Of a DNA stretch of 58,611 nt, positions 17,496 to 26,030 are shown one piece after another. The position numbers and the translations under genes are program-made. Position 1 is the stretch's first letter; each line of letters starts with the position of its first letter. Source of the DNA: Mucilaginibacter sp. L294 (lineage in GTDB: Bacteria > Bacteroidota > Bacteroidia > Sphingobacteriales > Sphingobacteriaceae); NCBI RefSeq assembly GCF_001636615.1, contig NZ_LGEK01000024.1:1-58611 (forward strand), written 5' to 3'. Under the pieces are notes generated by a model. It had not been told where the DNA came from. It worked only from the letters and a program-made list of their open reading frames with translations, and searched no databases.

Positions 17496-19328
17496 ATGCG
17501 TAAAATAAAACCCATACATAAAAAGCCCGTCCTTTTTAAAATATTAGCCATTTTGCTGTTATTATCCCCTATCAGGATACTGGCGCAAACCGCACAGATA
17601 GATAGCCTAAATACAGCGCTTAAAAAACATCCCGAAAACATCACCTTGCGCCTTAAACTGGCTACTGCACAATTAAAAGGGGGCAATATTGATACCGCTC
17701 AATTACTATTTACCGAGGTTGCCACAGCAGCCGAAAAGGCTGACAATGCCACCGATTATATTGAAGCCTGTATTAACATTGGCCGCATATATGCCGATAA
17801 AGGCGAAAATGTAAAGGCTTTAAGCAATTACCAGCAAGCCCTTACCAAAGCCGAAAAAGCCGACAATAAAGACCTTACCGCACACATTTACAAGCATATT
17901 GGGGCACTTTACATCAGTTGGAAAAAGTTTGATGAGGCCCTGGCTTATTACGAAAAAGCTGAAACCCTTGCCCGCGAAATAAATAACGAGGAACTGGTTG
18001 CCGATTGCCAGAATAATAAGGGCACCGTTTACGAACAGCAGTTAAAATATGATAAGGCCATAGCTGTGTACAAATACGCGCTGGCTGTTTATACAAAAAA
18101 GAATATCCCCGCAAAAATATCTATGGCGCTTAGCAACATAGCCATTGTTTATAAATTCCAAAAAAACTACGGTTCATCACTCGAGTATAACTTGAAGGCC
18201 CTGGCCCTTTCAGAAAAAACCGGCGATAAATGGATGCTGGCTGCCACTTACAACAATATTGGCAACTTATACGGCGAAATGGGCGAATACAAAAATGCCT
18301 TTGCAGCTTGCAATAAAAGCATCGCGATAGCAAAAAAAATAAACGCCATTGAAATTGTTGAGGCGGCTTACGAGAGCATGGCCGATGTTGCAGCCAAAGC
18401 CGGGGATTTTAAAAGCGCTTTCAACTACCATAAATTATATGCTACCACTAAGGATAAATTTATAAACGTAGAGAGCACCAAACAGCTATCAGAACTAAAC
18501 GTAAAATTTGAGACCGAACGTAAACAGAAACTGATACAACAGCAGCAATTCGCCATCAGCAGGCGTAATACTACTATAGCAGTGATAGCAGCGCTGTTTG
18601 CAGGGGTGGTTATCATTGGCTTGCAATCATACAGCCGGTACCGTTTAAAACAGGTGGCTTTGTTGCAGTCGGCAGTACTGCAACAACAGGAGATAGCCAC
18701 AAAAGGCATTATACAGGCCGAGGAGAAGGAACGTAAACGTATAGCAGCCGATCTGCATGATGGCGTGGGGCAGCTATTTTCGGCCGTGCGCATGAACCTG
18801 AGCAGCCTGATGGAACGCGTGGTTTTAAACAACGCGGATGAACAGGCGCTGGCCGAAAAAACACTGGCCATGGTTGATGAAAGTTGTAAGGAAGTACGCA
18901 CCATTGCCCACCAGATGATGCCGAACATTTTGCTAAAAACCGGCCTGGCATCGGCTATAAAAGATTTCGTGAACAAAATAGACTCGCAACACCTGAAAAT
19001 AAACCTGGAAGCCTACGGCCTTGATGAACGGTTGGATAACAATGTAGAGATTGTGCTTTACCGCGTAGTGCAGGAGTGTGTAAACAATGTAATAAAACAC
19101 TCGAAAGCCAACCGCCTGGATATAAACCTTACCCGCGAGGAGGGGGATATATCCGTCACCATTGAGGACAACGGCGTTGGCTTTAACACCGCCGATAAAA
19201 TGAAATTTGAAGGCATAGGCCTAAAGAACATCATTACCCGGGTTAAATACCTTAAAGGCAGCGTTGATATCTCGTCTGACCAGAATAAGGGCACACTGGT
19301 GGCCATTTACATACCGCTTATTGCTTAA
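17496..19328 (+). CDS. TPR-repeat sensor histidine kinase (HisKA_3 type)
   Basis: A 610-aa protein with an N-terminal signal or anchor (ILAILLLLSPIRILAQ), about eight tetratricopeptide repeats at roughly 50-340 (ADKGENVKALSNYQQALTKA and similar), and a membrane helix (TTIAVIAALFAGVVIIGLQS). A HisKA_3 dimerisation domain follows with ERKRIAADLHDGVGQ, then a HATPase domain (DNGVGFN, GIGLKNI). The periplasmic TPR plus cytoplasmic HisKA_3 layout is common in Bacteroidota and usually signals through a NarL/LuxR-type regulator, but none is adjacent. I chose ATG 17496 because the signal sequence follows it properly. Its last 11 bases overlap the end of the convergent uxaC gene. Confidence 0.88.
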   Translation: MRKIKPIHKKPVLFKILAILLLLSPIRILAQTAQIDSLNTALKKHPENITLRLKLATAQLKGGNIDTAQLLFTEVATAAEKADNATDYIEACINIGRIYADKGENVKALSNYQQALTKAEKADNKDLTAHIYKHIGALYISWKKFDEALAYYEKAETLAREINNEELVADCQNNKGTVYEQQLKYDKAIAVYKYALAVYTKKNIPAKISMALSNIAIVYKFQKNYGSSLEYNLKALALSEKTGDKWMLAATYNNIGNLYGEMGEYKNAFAACNKSIAIAKKINAIEIVEAAYESMADVAAKAGDFKSAFNYHKLYATTKDKFINVESTKQLSELNVKFETERKQKLIQQQQFAISRRNTTIAVIAALFAGVVIIGLQSYSRYRLKQVALLQSAVLQQQEIATKGIIQAEEKERKRIAADLHDGVGQLFSAVRMNLSSLMERVVLNNADEQALAEKTLAMVDESCKEVRTIAHQMMPNILLKTGLASAIKDFVNKIDSQHLKINLEAYGLDERLDNNVEIVLYRVVQECVNNVIKHSKANRLDINLTREEGDISVTIEDNGVGFNTADKMKFEGIGLKNIITRVKYLKGSVDISSDQNKGTLVAIYIPLIA

Positions 19329-20724
19329 ATTTAAAATAGCTTTTGGCGTTAAAGTAGCATATATCCTGTATCACTTTACCCGTCCATGCTATATCATGCG
19401 GCAATTCGCCGTTCACAATATCCTCGGCAAAAAGATTACAAAGCAGCCTGCGAAAATACTCATGCCGCGGGAACGACAGGAAGCTGCGCGAATCTGTAAG
19501 CATACCAATAAAGCGACTAAGCAGCCCCATGTTTGACAGGGCGTTGATCTGCCGGGTCATGCCATCCTTCTGATCCTGGAACCACCATGCCGAACCATAT
19601 TGCACCTTACCGGCTACAGAGCCATCGTTAAAGTTACCTATCATGGCGGCCATCATTTCGTTATCGGCAGGGTTTAGGTTATAGATGATGGTTTTGGCAA
19701 GGCGGTCGTCCTTATCCAATTTATTTAAAAACCGGGATAGCGGCCTGGCCTGGCTAAAATCGCCGATGGAATCAAAGCCGGTATCGGGCCCAAGCTGACT
19801 TAGCAAGCGGCTATTGTTGTTACGTAAAGCGCCTAAATGAAACTGCTGCACCCAATCTTTCTCCTGGTTCCAAACCGCGAAATTATACAGCATGGCTGAT
19901 TTAAACTTCACTTTCTCGGAGTTGGTGACCTTTTTTTCGGCACGTACTTTTTCGAAGATCTCGCGTATTTCCTCGTCGGTATACTCCTCGGCGTAGATAT
20001 GCTCAAGGCCGTGGTCGCTCACCGTACAGCCGTTAGCTGCAAAGTAATGGTGGCGGTTTTTTAACGCGTACAAGTAATCTTCAAATGTATTGATGGTGGT
20101 ATTTGATACCTCTTCTAATTTAGTTACATAAGCATTCAGGCCTGCAATATCCTCGATATACATAGCCTTATCCGGCCGGAACGCGGGGTAAACCTTTACC
20201 TCTGCTCCATCCTTTTTTAATTGGCTGTGGTGGCTCAGATCATCCAGCGGGTCATCTGTAGTGCAAATTACATCCACATTCATTTTTTTGATAAGCTGCT
20301 GTACCGAAAATTCAGGGCTTTGCAACTTTTCGCTGCAATCGGCATAAATAAATTCGGCAGTACCCGGCATCAGGCGCGATGTAATGCCAAAGTAACGCTG
20401 CAACTCCAGGTGTGTCCAGTGGTAAAGCGGGTTGCGCAGGGTGTAGGGAACGGTTTCGGCCCATTTATCAAACTTTTCGTTATCGGGTTTGCCGCCGGTA
20501 ATATAGCCTTCGTCGATACCGTTAGCGCGCATGGCCCGCCACTTATAATGATCGCCATATAGCCAGGCCTGGGTAATATTGGTGAAATTGATATTATTGG
20601 CGATCTGATCGGGCGGCAGGTGGCAATGGTAATCTATAATGGGGAGATCTTTGGCATGGTCGTGATACAACTCGCGGGCCACATCAGATTGCAGCAAAAA
20701 ATCCTCATCCAAAAAACTTTTCAT
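19318..20724 (-). CDS. uxaC: Glucuronate isomerase UxaC
   Basis: A 468-aa enzyme interconverting D-glucuronate and D-fructuronate (also galacturonate and tagaturonate), the first step of hexuronate breakdown. It is full length. The N-terminal metal-type motif PIIDYHCHLPPDQIANN is characteristic, as are CTTDDPLDD in the middle and the C-terminal SFPRHEYFRRLLC block. It stands alone; other hexuronate genes are not in the window. A LacI-like palindrome 62 bases upstream suggests sugar-responsive repression. It converges with the TPR kinase and overlaps its end by 11 bases. Confidence 0.96.
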   Translation of the reverse strand: MKSFLDEDFLLQSDVARELYHDHAKDLPIIDYHCHLPPDQIANNINFTNITQAWLYGDHYKWRAMRANGIDEGYITGGKPDNEKFDKWAETVPYTLRNPLYHWTHLELQRYFGITSRLMPGTAEFIYADCSEKLQSPEFSVQQLIKKMNVDVICTTDDPLDDLSHHSQLKKDGAEVKVYPAFRPDKAMYIEDIAGLNAYVTKLEEVSNTTINTFEDYLYALKNRHHYFAANGCTVSDHGLEHIYAEEYTDEEIREIFEKVRAEKKVTNSEKVKFKSAMLYNFAVWNQEKDWVQQFHLGALRNNNSRLLSQLGPDTGFDSIGDFSQARPLSRFLNKLDKDDRLAKTIIYNLNPADNEMMAAMIGNFNDGSVAGKVQYGSAWWFQDQKDGMTRQINALSNMGLLSRFIGMLTDSRSFLSFPRHEYFRRLLCNLFAEDIVNGELPHDIAWTGKVIQDICYFNAKSYFKFKQ

Positions 20725-20785
20725 AATTGGCTAATAAAGTGCCAATGTATTAAACATTTTTGACAGATATCGCCCTCAAAATTCG

Positions 20786-20795
20786 CAAACGTTTG
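20786..20795 (-). promoter_or_regulatory. LacI-type operator candidate upstream of uxaC
   Basis: CAAACGTTTG is a perfect CG-centred palindrome, the usual LacI-family half-site arrangement. It lies 62-71 bases before the uxaC start. No LacI gene is in the window. Confidence 0.4.
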
Positions 20796-20923
20796 AGTTG
20801 ATTTGGGTTGATGCCGATTTTTATAGTAACCAGGCTCCCTTTACTCTGGGTTATAAATCGTTTCAGAATCAAATATCGGTATAGCATGCGTGCCTGCAAT
20901 AGGGTAACATATTAGAATAAGCG

Positions 20924-21979
20924 TTAAAATTTCATCTGCTCTAAAATCTCTTTGATAGAAAAATGCGCGCCGCATACGTATTCGTCCGCGGCGCCGTAGT
21001 AAACGGTGAGTGTGTCACCATCTGCATCTAAAATATGCCCGTTGGTAAAAACCACGTGGCCAAAAAAGCCGGTGGTTTCATAAGCCTCGGTAGGTTCCAT
21101 AATAGGCTCGGTACTGCGGGCAATTACGATAGATGGATTATTCAGATCAAGCAATACCGCGCCAAGGCAGTAACGGTGTTCTTTGGTAGCGCCATGATAA
21201 ATTTCCAGCCAGCCCTTTTCCGTTTTTATTGGCGCTGCCCCGGCACCAACGCGGCCACTATCCCACATTCCCTCGCGGGTTTTCAAGATGCATTTGTGGT
21301 TGCCCCAGTGCACCCCGTCAGGAGATTCGGCCAGCCAGATGTAATTACCGCCAATATCAACGCTGCTTGGGCGGTGCAGGGCGTAGTATTTCCCATTTAT
21401 CTTTTCCTCAAATATGGCTACGTCCTTGTTATGGGGTGGTAAGATCATACCGTAGGTTTCAAAGTTTTTCCAGTCGGTAGTGGTGCGCATGCCAACACCT
21501 ACCCCGCTATCGCTAACGGCTGTAAAAGTTAAATAATACTTATCCTCCAAAAACGTCACCCGGCAATCTTCAATACCAAAAGTTTGCAAAGGGCCGCTGC
21601 CAAGTAATTTTTTATACCCTTCGGGCTCGTGAAAGTTTATACCGTCATCGCTGCAAAGCAACCGCAGGTGCGATAGTGTGGTGAGGTAATCAACCCCTTT
21701 GTAGCGCACTACCCGCGCATCAGTGGCTATCAGGTCAGAGTCATCCAGGGCAATTTCCATGATCTGGGTTTCGCCTGTTGCTGTAAGTATCGGGAACGAA
21801 ACTTTCACCTCGGTTTGCTCGGGCCGTTCGGCTACACGCAACAACAGCCATATCTTACCCTCAAACCTGAACACGCCCGGGTTTAGTAAACAGGCAATAG
21901 TCAACCCATCTATGCTTGGTGTAAGGTCTTTAGGTGATAATAAAGGGTTTTGCGGGAAACGTTTTGCAATATCTGCCAT
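20924..21979 (-). CDS. GH130-family beta-mannoside phosphorylase or mannosidase
   Basis: A 351-aa five-bladed beta-propeller protein of glycoside hydrolase family 130, without a signal peptide, so cytoplasmic. Family landmarks are NPLLSPKDL at the N-terminus, FGIEDCRVTFLEDKYYLTFTA (with the conserved catalytic-region Asp) at about 135-155, and LHRPSS and WDSGRVGAGAAPIKT further on. Members phosphorolyse or hydrolyse beta-mannosides such as mannosyl-glucose or mannosyl-GlcNAc linkages; which one cannot be told by reading. It diverges from the ArsR/SRPBCC pair, and the repressor sites at 22050-22098 lie in the shared upstream region. Confidence 0.88.
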   Translation of the reverse strand: MADIAKRFPQNPLLSPKDLTPSIDGLTIACLLNPGVFRFEGKIWLLLRVAERPEQTEVKVSFPILTATGETQIMEIALDDSDLIATDARVVRYKGVDYLTTLSHLRLLCSDDGINFHEPEGYKKLLGSGPLQTFGIEDCRVTFLEDKYYLTFTAVSDSGVGVGMRTTTDWKNFETYGMILPPHNKDVAIFEEKINGKYYALHRPSSVDIGGNYIWLAESPDGVHWGNHKCILKTREGMWDSGRVGAGAAPIKTEKGWLEIYHGATKEHRYCLGAVLLDLNNPSIVIARSTEPIMEPTEAYETTGFFGHVVFTNGHILDADGDTLTVYYGAADEYVCGAHFSIKEILEQMKF

Positions 21980-22049
21980 GGTAAATATGTTGGTACATAC
22001 ATTTCAACAGCGGGTGTTGGCAATGGTTTATAAAAAAAACTTAATAAAA

Positions 22050-22098
22050 TTTGCGTAACCAAATGGTAACATATACATTTGCGTAACCATACGGTTAC
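22050..22098 (+). promoter_or_regulatory. Promoter of arsR-like/SRPBCC operon with two operator copies
   Basis: TTTG (22050-22053) and TACATTTG (22074-22081), 20 bases apart, form a good promoter. TTTGCGTAACC occurs twice, at 22050 and 22078, 28 bp apart. The second copy is part of a palindrome, GTAACC-ATAC-GGTTAC (22083-22098); the first is a degenerate form. The sites cover both promoter boxes, as expected for autorepression. Confidence 0.7.
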
Positions 22099-22104
22099 AA
22101 ATAT

Positions 22105-22437
22105 ATGAGAAGAGATGTATTCCAGGCCATTGCCGACCCTACCCGCCGCCAGATCATTAATCTGCTTGCCGGGCAGCAGTTAAACCTTAACGCGGTTGCC
22201 GATAATTTTGACATCAGCAGGCCAGCTATATCCAAGCATATTAAAATACTGACCGAGTGCGGGCTCATCACTATTAAACAGCAGGGCCGCGAACGCTACT
22301 GCCGGGCCGACCTGAAAAAACTGGAACAGGTAGCTAAATGGACCGATCAATACCGCGCCTTCTGGACCAGCAAACTTGATGCGCTGGAAGATTTTTTAAC
22401 CAAAGAGGAAAACGAACAAAAACCAAGACATATATAA
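22105..22437 (+). CDS. ArsR-family winged-helix repressor (SdpR-like)
   Basis: A 110-aa metalloregulator-fold protein without metal-binding cysteine pairs. The N-terminus RRDVFQAIADPTRRQIINLL and the recognition region FDISRPAISKHIKILTECGLI match the ArsR subgroup commonly paired with SRPBCC/AHSA1 genes. The SRPBCC gene starts 3 bases after its stop, so the two form one operon. Palindromic GTAACC sites at its promoter suggest autorepression. It is not an arsenic sensor; the real arsR of the window is at 25640. Confidence 0.93.
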   Translation: MRRDVFQAIADPTRRQIINLLAGQQLNLNAVADNFDISRPAISKHIKILTECGLITIKQQGRERYCRADLKKLEQVAKWTDQYRAFWTSKLDALEDFLTKEENEQKPRHI

Positions 22438-22440
22438 ATT

Positions 22441-22875
22441 ATGGAAACCAAACCACTTGTAGTAGAGCGCACCCTTAACGCACCGGCAAGCCGCATATGG
22501 CAGGCATTGACTGATAACGACAAAATGAAGCAATGGTATTTTCAGCTGGAGAATTTTGAACCCCGCGTTGGCTTTGAATTTAGCTTTAGCGGGCAGGGCA
22601 GCACAGGCGAAAAATTCAAACATAATTGCCGCATAACAGCGGTTGAGCCTGAGAAAAAACTAAGCTACACCTGGGTGTACGACGGGTTTAGCGGCCATTC
22701 GGAAGTTACTTTTGAATTGTTCCCCGAAGGGGATAAAACGCTGGTTAGGATAACCCATACCGGCCTGGAAACATTCCCGCAATATGGGCCGGATTTTGCT
22801 GTAGAAAGCTTTACCAAAGGCTGGAACCATATACTGGGCATCAGTTTAAAAGCTTTTGTAGAGCAGGAAAATTAA
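22441..22875 (+). CDS. SRPBCC (AHSA1-like, START-fold) protein
   Basis: A 144-aa hydrophobic-cavity protein of the AHSA1 / polyketide-cyclase-like superfamily. The opening LVVERTLNAPASRIWQALTD and the motif VTFELFPEGDKTLVRITHTG are typical, as is the C-terminal SFTKGWNHILG. Family members bind small hydrophobic ligands. Translated right after the ArsR-like repressor (3-base gap), it may sense or process that repressor's ligand. The ligand is not known. A bidirectional terminator follows. Confidence 0.9.
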   Translation: METKPLVVERTLNAPASRIWQALTDNDKMKQWYFQLENFEPRVGFEFSFSGQGSTGEKFKHNCRITAVEPEKKLSYTWVYDGFSGHSEVTFELFPEGDKTLVRITHTGLETFPQYGPDFAVESFTKGWNHILGISLKAFVEQEN

Positions 22876-22879
22876 GATA

Positions 22880-22921
22880 CAAAAAAAAGACCGGTGAAAG
22901 CTTACGCTTTACACCGGTCTC
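22880..22921. terminator. Bidirectional rho-independent terminator
   Basis: AGACCGGTG-AAAGC (22888-22901) pairs with GCTTT-A-CACCGGTCT (22906-22920). An A8 run on the left gives a T run for minus-strand transcripts, so it serves both the SRPBCC gene and the convergent Pro/Thr-rich gene. Confidence 0.85.
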
Positions 22922-22940
22922 GCATTTATATATTATATGA

Positions 22941-23438
22941 TTACTGACCGCCTGTACGTGGCACTGTTGGTGCTGGCGGGGGTGTGGTAGTTGGTGTTGT
23001 TGGCAAAGTTTTAGGCGTTGCCGGCGGTGTACCTATTGGTGTTGATGGTGGTACACTTGGGTTTGGTGCCGGTACAGTAGGCGTTGTTGGCGTTGGTACT
23101 GTTGGCGTTGTTGGGTTTGTTGGTACTGTTGGGTTGGTAGGGCTGGTTGGCGCCGACGGATTTGTTGGTGTTGTTGGGTATGACGGCACAGCAGGCGTTG
23201 TTGGGCTTGTTGGCACCGTAGGCATAGTTGGGCTACCTGTTGGGGTAGTAGGCGTTGTTGTTGGTGTTGTTGGCTTTTTAACTTTTGATTTTTTAGGCAC
23301 GGTGTCCTGGTTAACGGTTAAATTACCTGTTAACAATGTGGCTTTATTTAATGCAGGAATGTTGTGACTTTTAGCCGCGGCATAATTGATACCGAAGGCA
23401 GCGATGGCCGTCGCCATTATTAAACTTATCTTTTTCAT
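22941..23438 (-). CDS. Secreted Pro/Thr-rich repeat protein
   Basis: A 165-aa protein with a signal peptide (MKKISLIMATAIAAFGINYA). From about residue 50 to the end it is almost wholly PTTPT/PTxPTxP repeats, broken by Ser, Val, Ala, Asn and Gly. No catalytic or binding domain is present. Such a chain would be extended and flexible, like a cell-surface spacer or a substrate for O-glycosylation; Bacteroidota glycosylate D-S/T-hydrophobic motifs, but those are scarce here. It has its own terminator and stands between the SRPBCC pair and the arsenic operon. Function unknown. Confidence 0.75.
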   Translation of the reverse strand: MKKISLIMATAIAAFGINYAAAKSHNIPALNKATLLTGNLTVNQDTVPKKSKVKKPTTPTTTPTTPTGSPTMPTVPTSPTTPAVPSYPTTPTNPSAPTSPTNPTVPTNPTTPTVPTPTTPTVPAPNPSVPPSTPIGTPPATPKTLPTTPTTTPPPAPTVPRTGGQ

Positions 23439-23541
23439 GGTATATATTATTTATTGGTTTATAACATTAACTATAAAACAATTACCATACCACAAAAGGA
23501 AAACAAAGTATAAAATGACAATACAAACTAATTAAGTTACA

Positions 23542-24600
23542 TCAATAATATTTACCCCGCAGCCATATCGCCACTTTCACTAAAATGATCAATGCCGGCA
23601 CCTCTACCAGCGGGCCAATAACCCCGGTAAATGCCTGGCCCGAATTGATGCCGTACACGCCTATGGCTACCGCGATAGCCAGCTCAAAGTTATTACCGGC
23701 TGCGGTAAAGGCAATAGCCGCATTTTTGGAGTAATCTGCCCCCAGCCATTTCCCTGCAAAAAAGCTTATCAAAAACATCAGTGTAAAATAGATGACCAAC
23801 GGGATAGCGATACGCAAAACGTCAAATGGGATTTGAACAATAAGCTGCCCTTTTAGGCTAAACATCACCACAATGGTAAATAACAGGGCAACAAGTGTTA
23901 TGGGAGATATGGCGGGAATATACTTTTGGTTAAACCATTCCTCTCCTTTTAATTTAATGAGTGAATACCTGCTGATGATCCCCGCAGCAAAAGGAATGCC
24001 TAAGTAGATGCCTACAGACCTGGCTATTTCCCCTGCGGTAATGTGTATCACCTGGTTTTTGATGCCAAATAAAGGCAACAGCACTGTAATAAATACATAA
24101 GCGTATACACTATAAAGCAGTATCTGAAAAATACTGTTTAAAGCGATCAGTCCCGCGGCGTACTCGCGGTTACCTTCGGCCAGTTCATTCCAAACAATAA
24201 CCATGGCTATACAGCGCGCCAGCCCTATCATAATAAGGCCAATCATATAGTCGGGTTTATCATGCAGAAAAACAACCGCTAGGAAAAACATCAGCACCGG
24301 CCCTACTACCCAGTTCAGAAAAAGAGAAAGGCCTAACACCCTGGTATTACGGAACACCTCGCCCAGGCTTTCGTACCTTACCTTAGCCAATGGCGGGTAC
24401 ATCATCAGTATCAAACCAATGGCTATCGGGATATTGGTTGTACCGGTGGAAAAGTAATTGATATACTTTGGCGCCGATGGCATAAAGCAACCAATACCTA
24501 CCCCTATGGCCATTGCCGCAAAGATCCATAAGGTGAGGTAGCGATCTAAAAAGCTCAACCTTTTACGGTTAGCCGCCGGGGCGCAATTGTTTGCTACCAT
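23542..24600 (-). CDS. acr3: ACR3-family arsenite efflux permease
   Basis: A 352-aa membrane protein with about ten helices that exports As(OH)3, the final step of arsenic detoxification. The conserved Cys essential in this family is visible in [36 protein letters not shown] is the other ACR3 signature. Length is normal. It is the last gene of the arsR-DUF6428-arsC-acr3 operon and starts 3 bases after the arsC stop. Some annotations call this arsB, but the sequence is ACR3-type, not the ArsB type. Confidence 0.95.
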   Translation of the reverse strand: MVANNCAPAANRKRLSFLDRYLTLWIFAAMAIGVGIGCFMPSAPKYINYFSTGTTNIPIAIGLILMMYPPLAKVRYESLGEVFRNTRVLGLSLFLNWVVGPVLMFFLAVVFLHDKPDYMIGLIMIGLARCIAMVIVWNELAEGNREYAAGLIALNSIFQILLYSVYAYVFITVLLPLFGIKNQVIHITAGEIARSVGIYLGIPFAAGIISRYSLIKLKGEEWFNQKYIPAISPITLVALLFTIVVMFSLKGQLIVQIPFDVLRIAIPLVIYFTLMFLISFFAGKWLGADYSKNAAIAFTAAGNNFELAIAVAIGVYGINSGQAFTGVIGPLVEVPALIILVKVAIWLRGKYY

Positions 24601-24603
24601 TGG

Positions 24604-25020
24604 TTAACCAATGTGTTGTTTAACAAAATCGGCAGCGTATGCTTTGATCATATCACGCACCCGGTTAAATTCGTTCATCACCTCTTCGGGCGTACCGGTA
24701 GCCTTCGCCGGATCCGGAAAGTTGTAGTGGAAACGCTGCACCTTCCCCGGGAAATACGGGCAGGCCTCATTAGCGTTATCGCATACGGTTATCACTACAT
24801 CAAAAGGGATATGAAGATATTCATCCACATGGTTTGAGGTATGTGCCGAAATATCTATCCCATCATCGGCCATTACCTGTATGGCTTTGGGGTTAACGCC
24901 ATGCGTTTCAATACCCGCGCTGTAAATATTGGCTTTACTACCTGCAAAATAACGCAGGTAACCTTCTGCTATCTGGCTGCGACAACTATTGCCGGTACAC
25001 AGTACTAAAATATTTTTCAT
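24604..25020 (-). CDS. arsC: Arsenate reductase, thioredoxin-coupled low-MW phosphatase type
   Basis: A 138-aa enzyme reducing arsenate to arsenite. The P-loop VLCTGNSCRSQIAEG holds the CX5R signature with nucleophile Cys8 and Arg14. The downstream pair in TVCDNANEACPYFPG supplies the resolving cysteines, as in the Staphylococcus/Bacillus thioredoxin-linked class. It lies 7 bp after the DUF6428 gene and 3 bp before acr3, so arsenite is made and exported by neighbouring gene products. Confidence 0.96.
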   Translation of the reverse strand: MKNILVLCTGNSCRSQIAEGYLRYFAGSKANIYSAGIETHGVNPKAIQVMADDGIDISAHTSNHVDEYLHIPFDVVITVCDNANEACPYFPGKVQRFHYNFPDPAKATGTPEEVMNEFNRVRDMIKAYAADFVKQHIG

Positions 25021-25027
25021 GATTTAA

Positions 25028-25585
25028 TTAGCAACAGCCGCCACCAGGTGTGCAGCAGGCTGCGGTTTCGGCAAGGTTTAGCATTTGTATTTTTGGTTTA
25101 ACGTCTACTGCGGGCGTGCAGCATTCTTCGCCTTTATCATTTGTGCCACAACTACCGCCACGCTCTATTGCCTTGCACTGTACGGCATCTGGCCTAAGAT
25201 CAATAATCAGGTTATCTCCACTTACAATAATATCCTTAGGCAGCATCTGGCGGGTATCAAACCGGGTGTTGCCAAATTCTATTTTCACCATAGCATCAAC
25301 ATCTAAGGGCAGGGCTTTTTCAACCAGGTCAATAATTGATAAAGCCTTACCAACTGTCATAGCCCTTTCCTGCTGCTCATGCTGAGGCTCCCATAGCTGT
25401 ACAATTATTTCGGTCCATTTATTCATTACACCGCCGCAATCCACAGATGTTATAGGCGACTGTTTAATTTCGGTGATGTGATAAGATGCATCCACCCATT
25501 GGTCTTCGGCGTATTGAAACTGTAATATAAGTTCGGGCTTTGCCTGTAACTGTTGTTTAAATAAACCCCATTTTAAATTTTCCAT
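25028..25585 (-). CDS. DUF6428-like ars-operon protein with Cys-rich tail
   Basis: A 185-aa protein of no known activity, found as a conserved companion in Bacteroidota arsenic operons (recalled, not searched). I start it at ATG 25585; an upstream non-ATG start at 25633 would overlap the operator. The first two thirds (MENLKWGLFKQQL to about 130) are a soluble domain with VDCGGVMNKWTEI. The last 60 residues hold eight cysteines in SCGTNDKGEECCTP and AACCTPGGGCC, which look like soft-metal ligands. A second copy of the ars operator just upstream suggests its own arsenic-responsive promoter. It might bind or hand over arsenite. Confidence 0.8.
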   Translation of the reverse strand: MENLKWGLFKQQLQAKPELILQFQYAEDQWVDASYHITEIKQSPITSVDCGGVMNKWTEIIVQLWEPQHEQQERAMTVGKALSIIDLVEKALPLDVDAMVKIEFGNTRFDTRQMLPKDIIVSGDNLIIDLRPDAVQCKAIERGGSCGTNDKGEECCTPAVDVKPKIQMLNLAETAACCTPGGGCC

Positions 25586-25601
25586 TATTTTATAATTAAA
25601 T

Positions 25602-25625
25602 ATCAATCGCAATATTACGATTGAT
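25602..25625 (-). promoter_or_regulatory. Internal ArsR operator before the DUF6428-arsC-acr3 genes
   Basis: ATCAATCG (25602-25609) and CGATTGAT (25618-25625) flank the 8-bp centre CAATATTA. The core, AATCG-CAATATTA-CGATT, is identical to the site at the arsR start. On the minus strand the centre reads TAATATTG, close to a -7 box, so binding would occlude a promoter. Confidence 0.85.
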
Positions 25626-25639
25626 TTGGTCAAAAAATT

Positions 25640-25969
25640 TTAGCAACAAGTATTTACATCTTTGTACGATGCAAACATGGTGCTTATCTCATTTTGTAAG
25701 TTTTTCCAGGCCTTTGGTTCAATACAATAACAAACGCTAACCCCTTCTATTGTCCCCTGTATCAGGCCCGCGTTTTTTAATTCTTTTAAATGCTGAGAGA
25801 TGGTGGCCTGCGCCAAACCAAGTTCACCAACCAGGTCGCCACAAATGCAGGCATTGGCCTTAATAATTTGTTGCAGAATGGCAATACGGGCCGGGTGTGC
25901 AATTGCTTTTAACTGCATAGCCAGCTTATTTTGCTCGTCTGTAAAAATATCTGTTTTGGTAATCCCCAT
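25640..25969 (-). CDS. arsR: ArsR arsenite-responsive repressor
   Basis: A 109-aa winged-helix repressor that leaves DNA when it binds As(III) or Sb(III). The opening LAMQLKAIAHPARIAILQQI and the recognition helix LAQATISQHLKELKNAG are standard. Candidate metal ligands are the cysteines in ANACICGDL near the recognition helix, plus VCYC and the C-terminal TCC. It is first in the ars operon; a perfect palindrome overlaps its start codon and the same core recurs 15 bases after its stop. Confidence 0.95.
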   Translation of the reverse strand: MGITKTDIFTDEQNKLAMQLKAIAHPARIAILQQIIKANACICGDLVGELGLAQATISQHLKELKNAGLIQGTIEGVSVCYCIEPKAWKNLQNEISTMFASYKDVNTCC

Positions 25970-25998
25970 ATATTAATCGCAATATTACGATTAATATA
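25969..25998 (-). promoter_or_regulatory. ArsR operator overlapping the arsR start
   Basis: Eleven-base perfect arms (25969-25979 and 25988-25998) surround CAATATTA. The first base of the arsR start codon is inside the palindrome, so ArsR binding would block initiation. A TTTG on the minus strand at 26008-26005 and the TAATATTG centre could form the promoter, though 17 bases is a short spacing. Confidence 0.85.
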
Positions 25999-26030
25999 GT
26001 AATTCAAAGAAAAGTTTTTTAATAATTTCT

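Noticed and set aside
22105..22437. The ArsR-like gene at 22105 as part of the arsenic system
   Set aside because: It lacks cysteine metal sites, has a different operator (GTAACC type), and is paired with an SRPBCC gene.
22984..23367. A 127-codon Gly/Val-rich open frame opposite the Pro/Thr-rich gene
   Set aside because: It is the mirror of a repetitive coding region: the sense strand has a signal peptide and a terminator, and this frame has neither.
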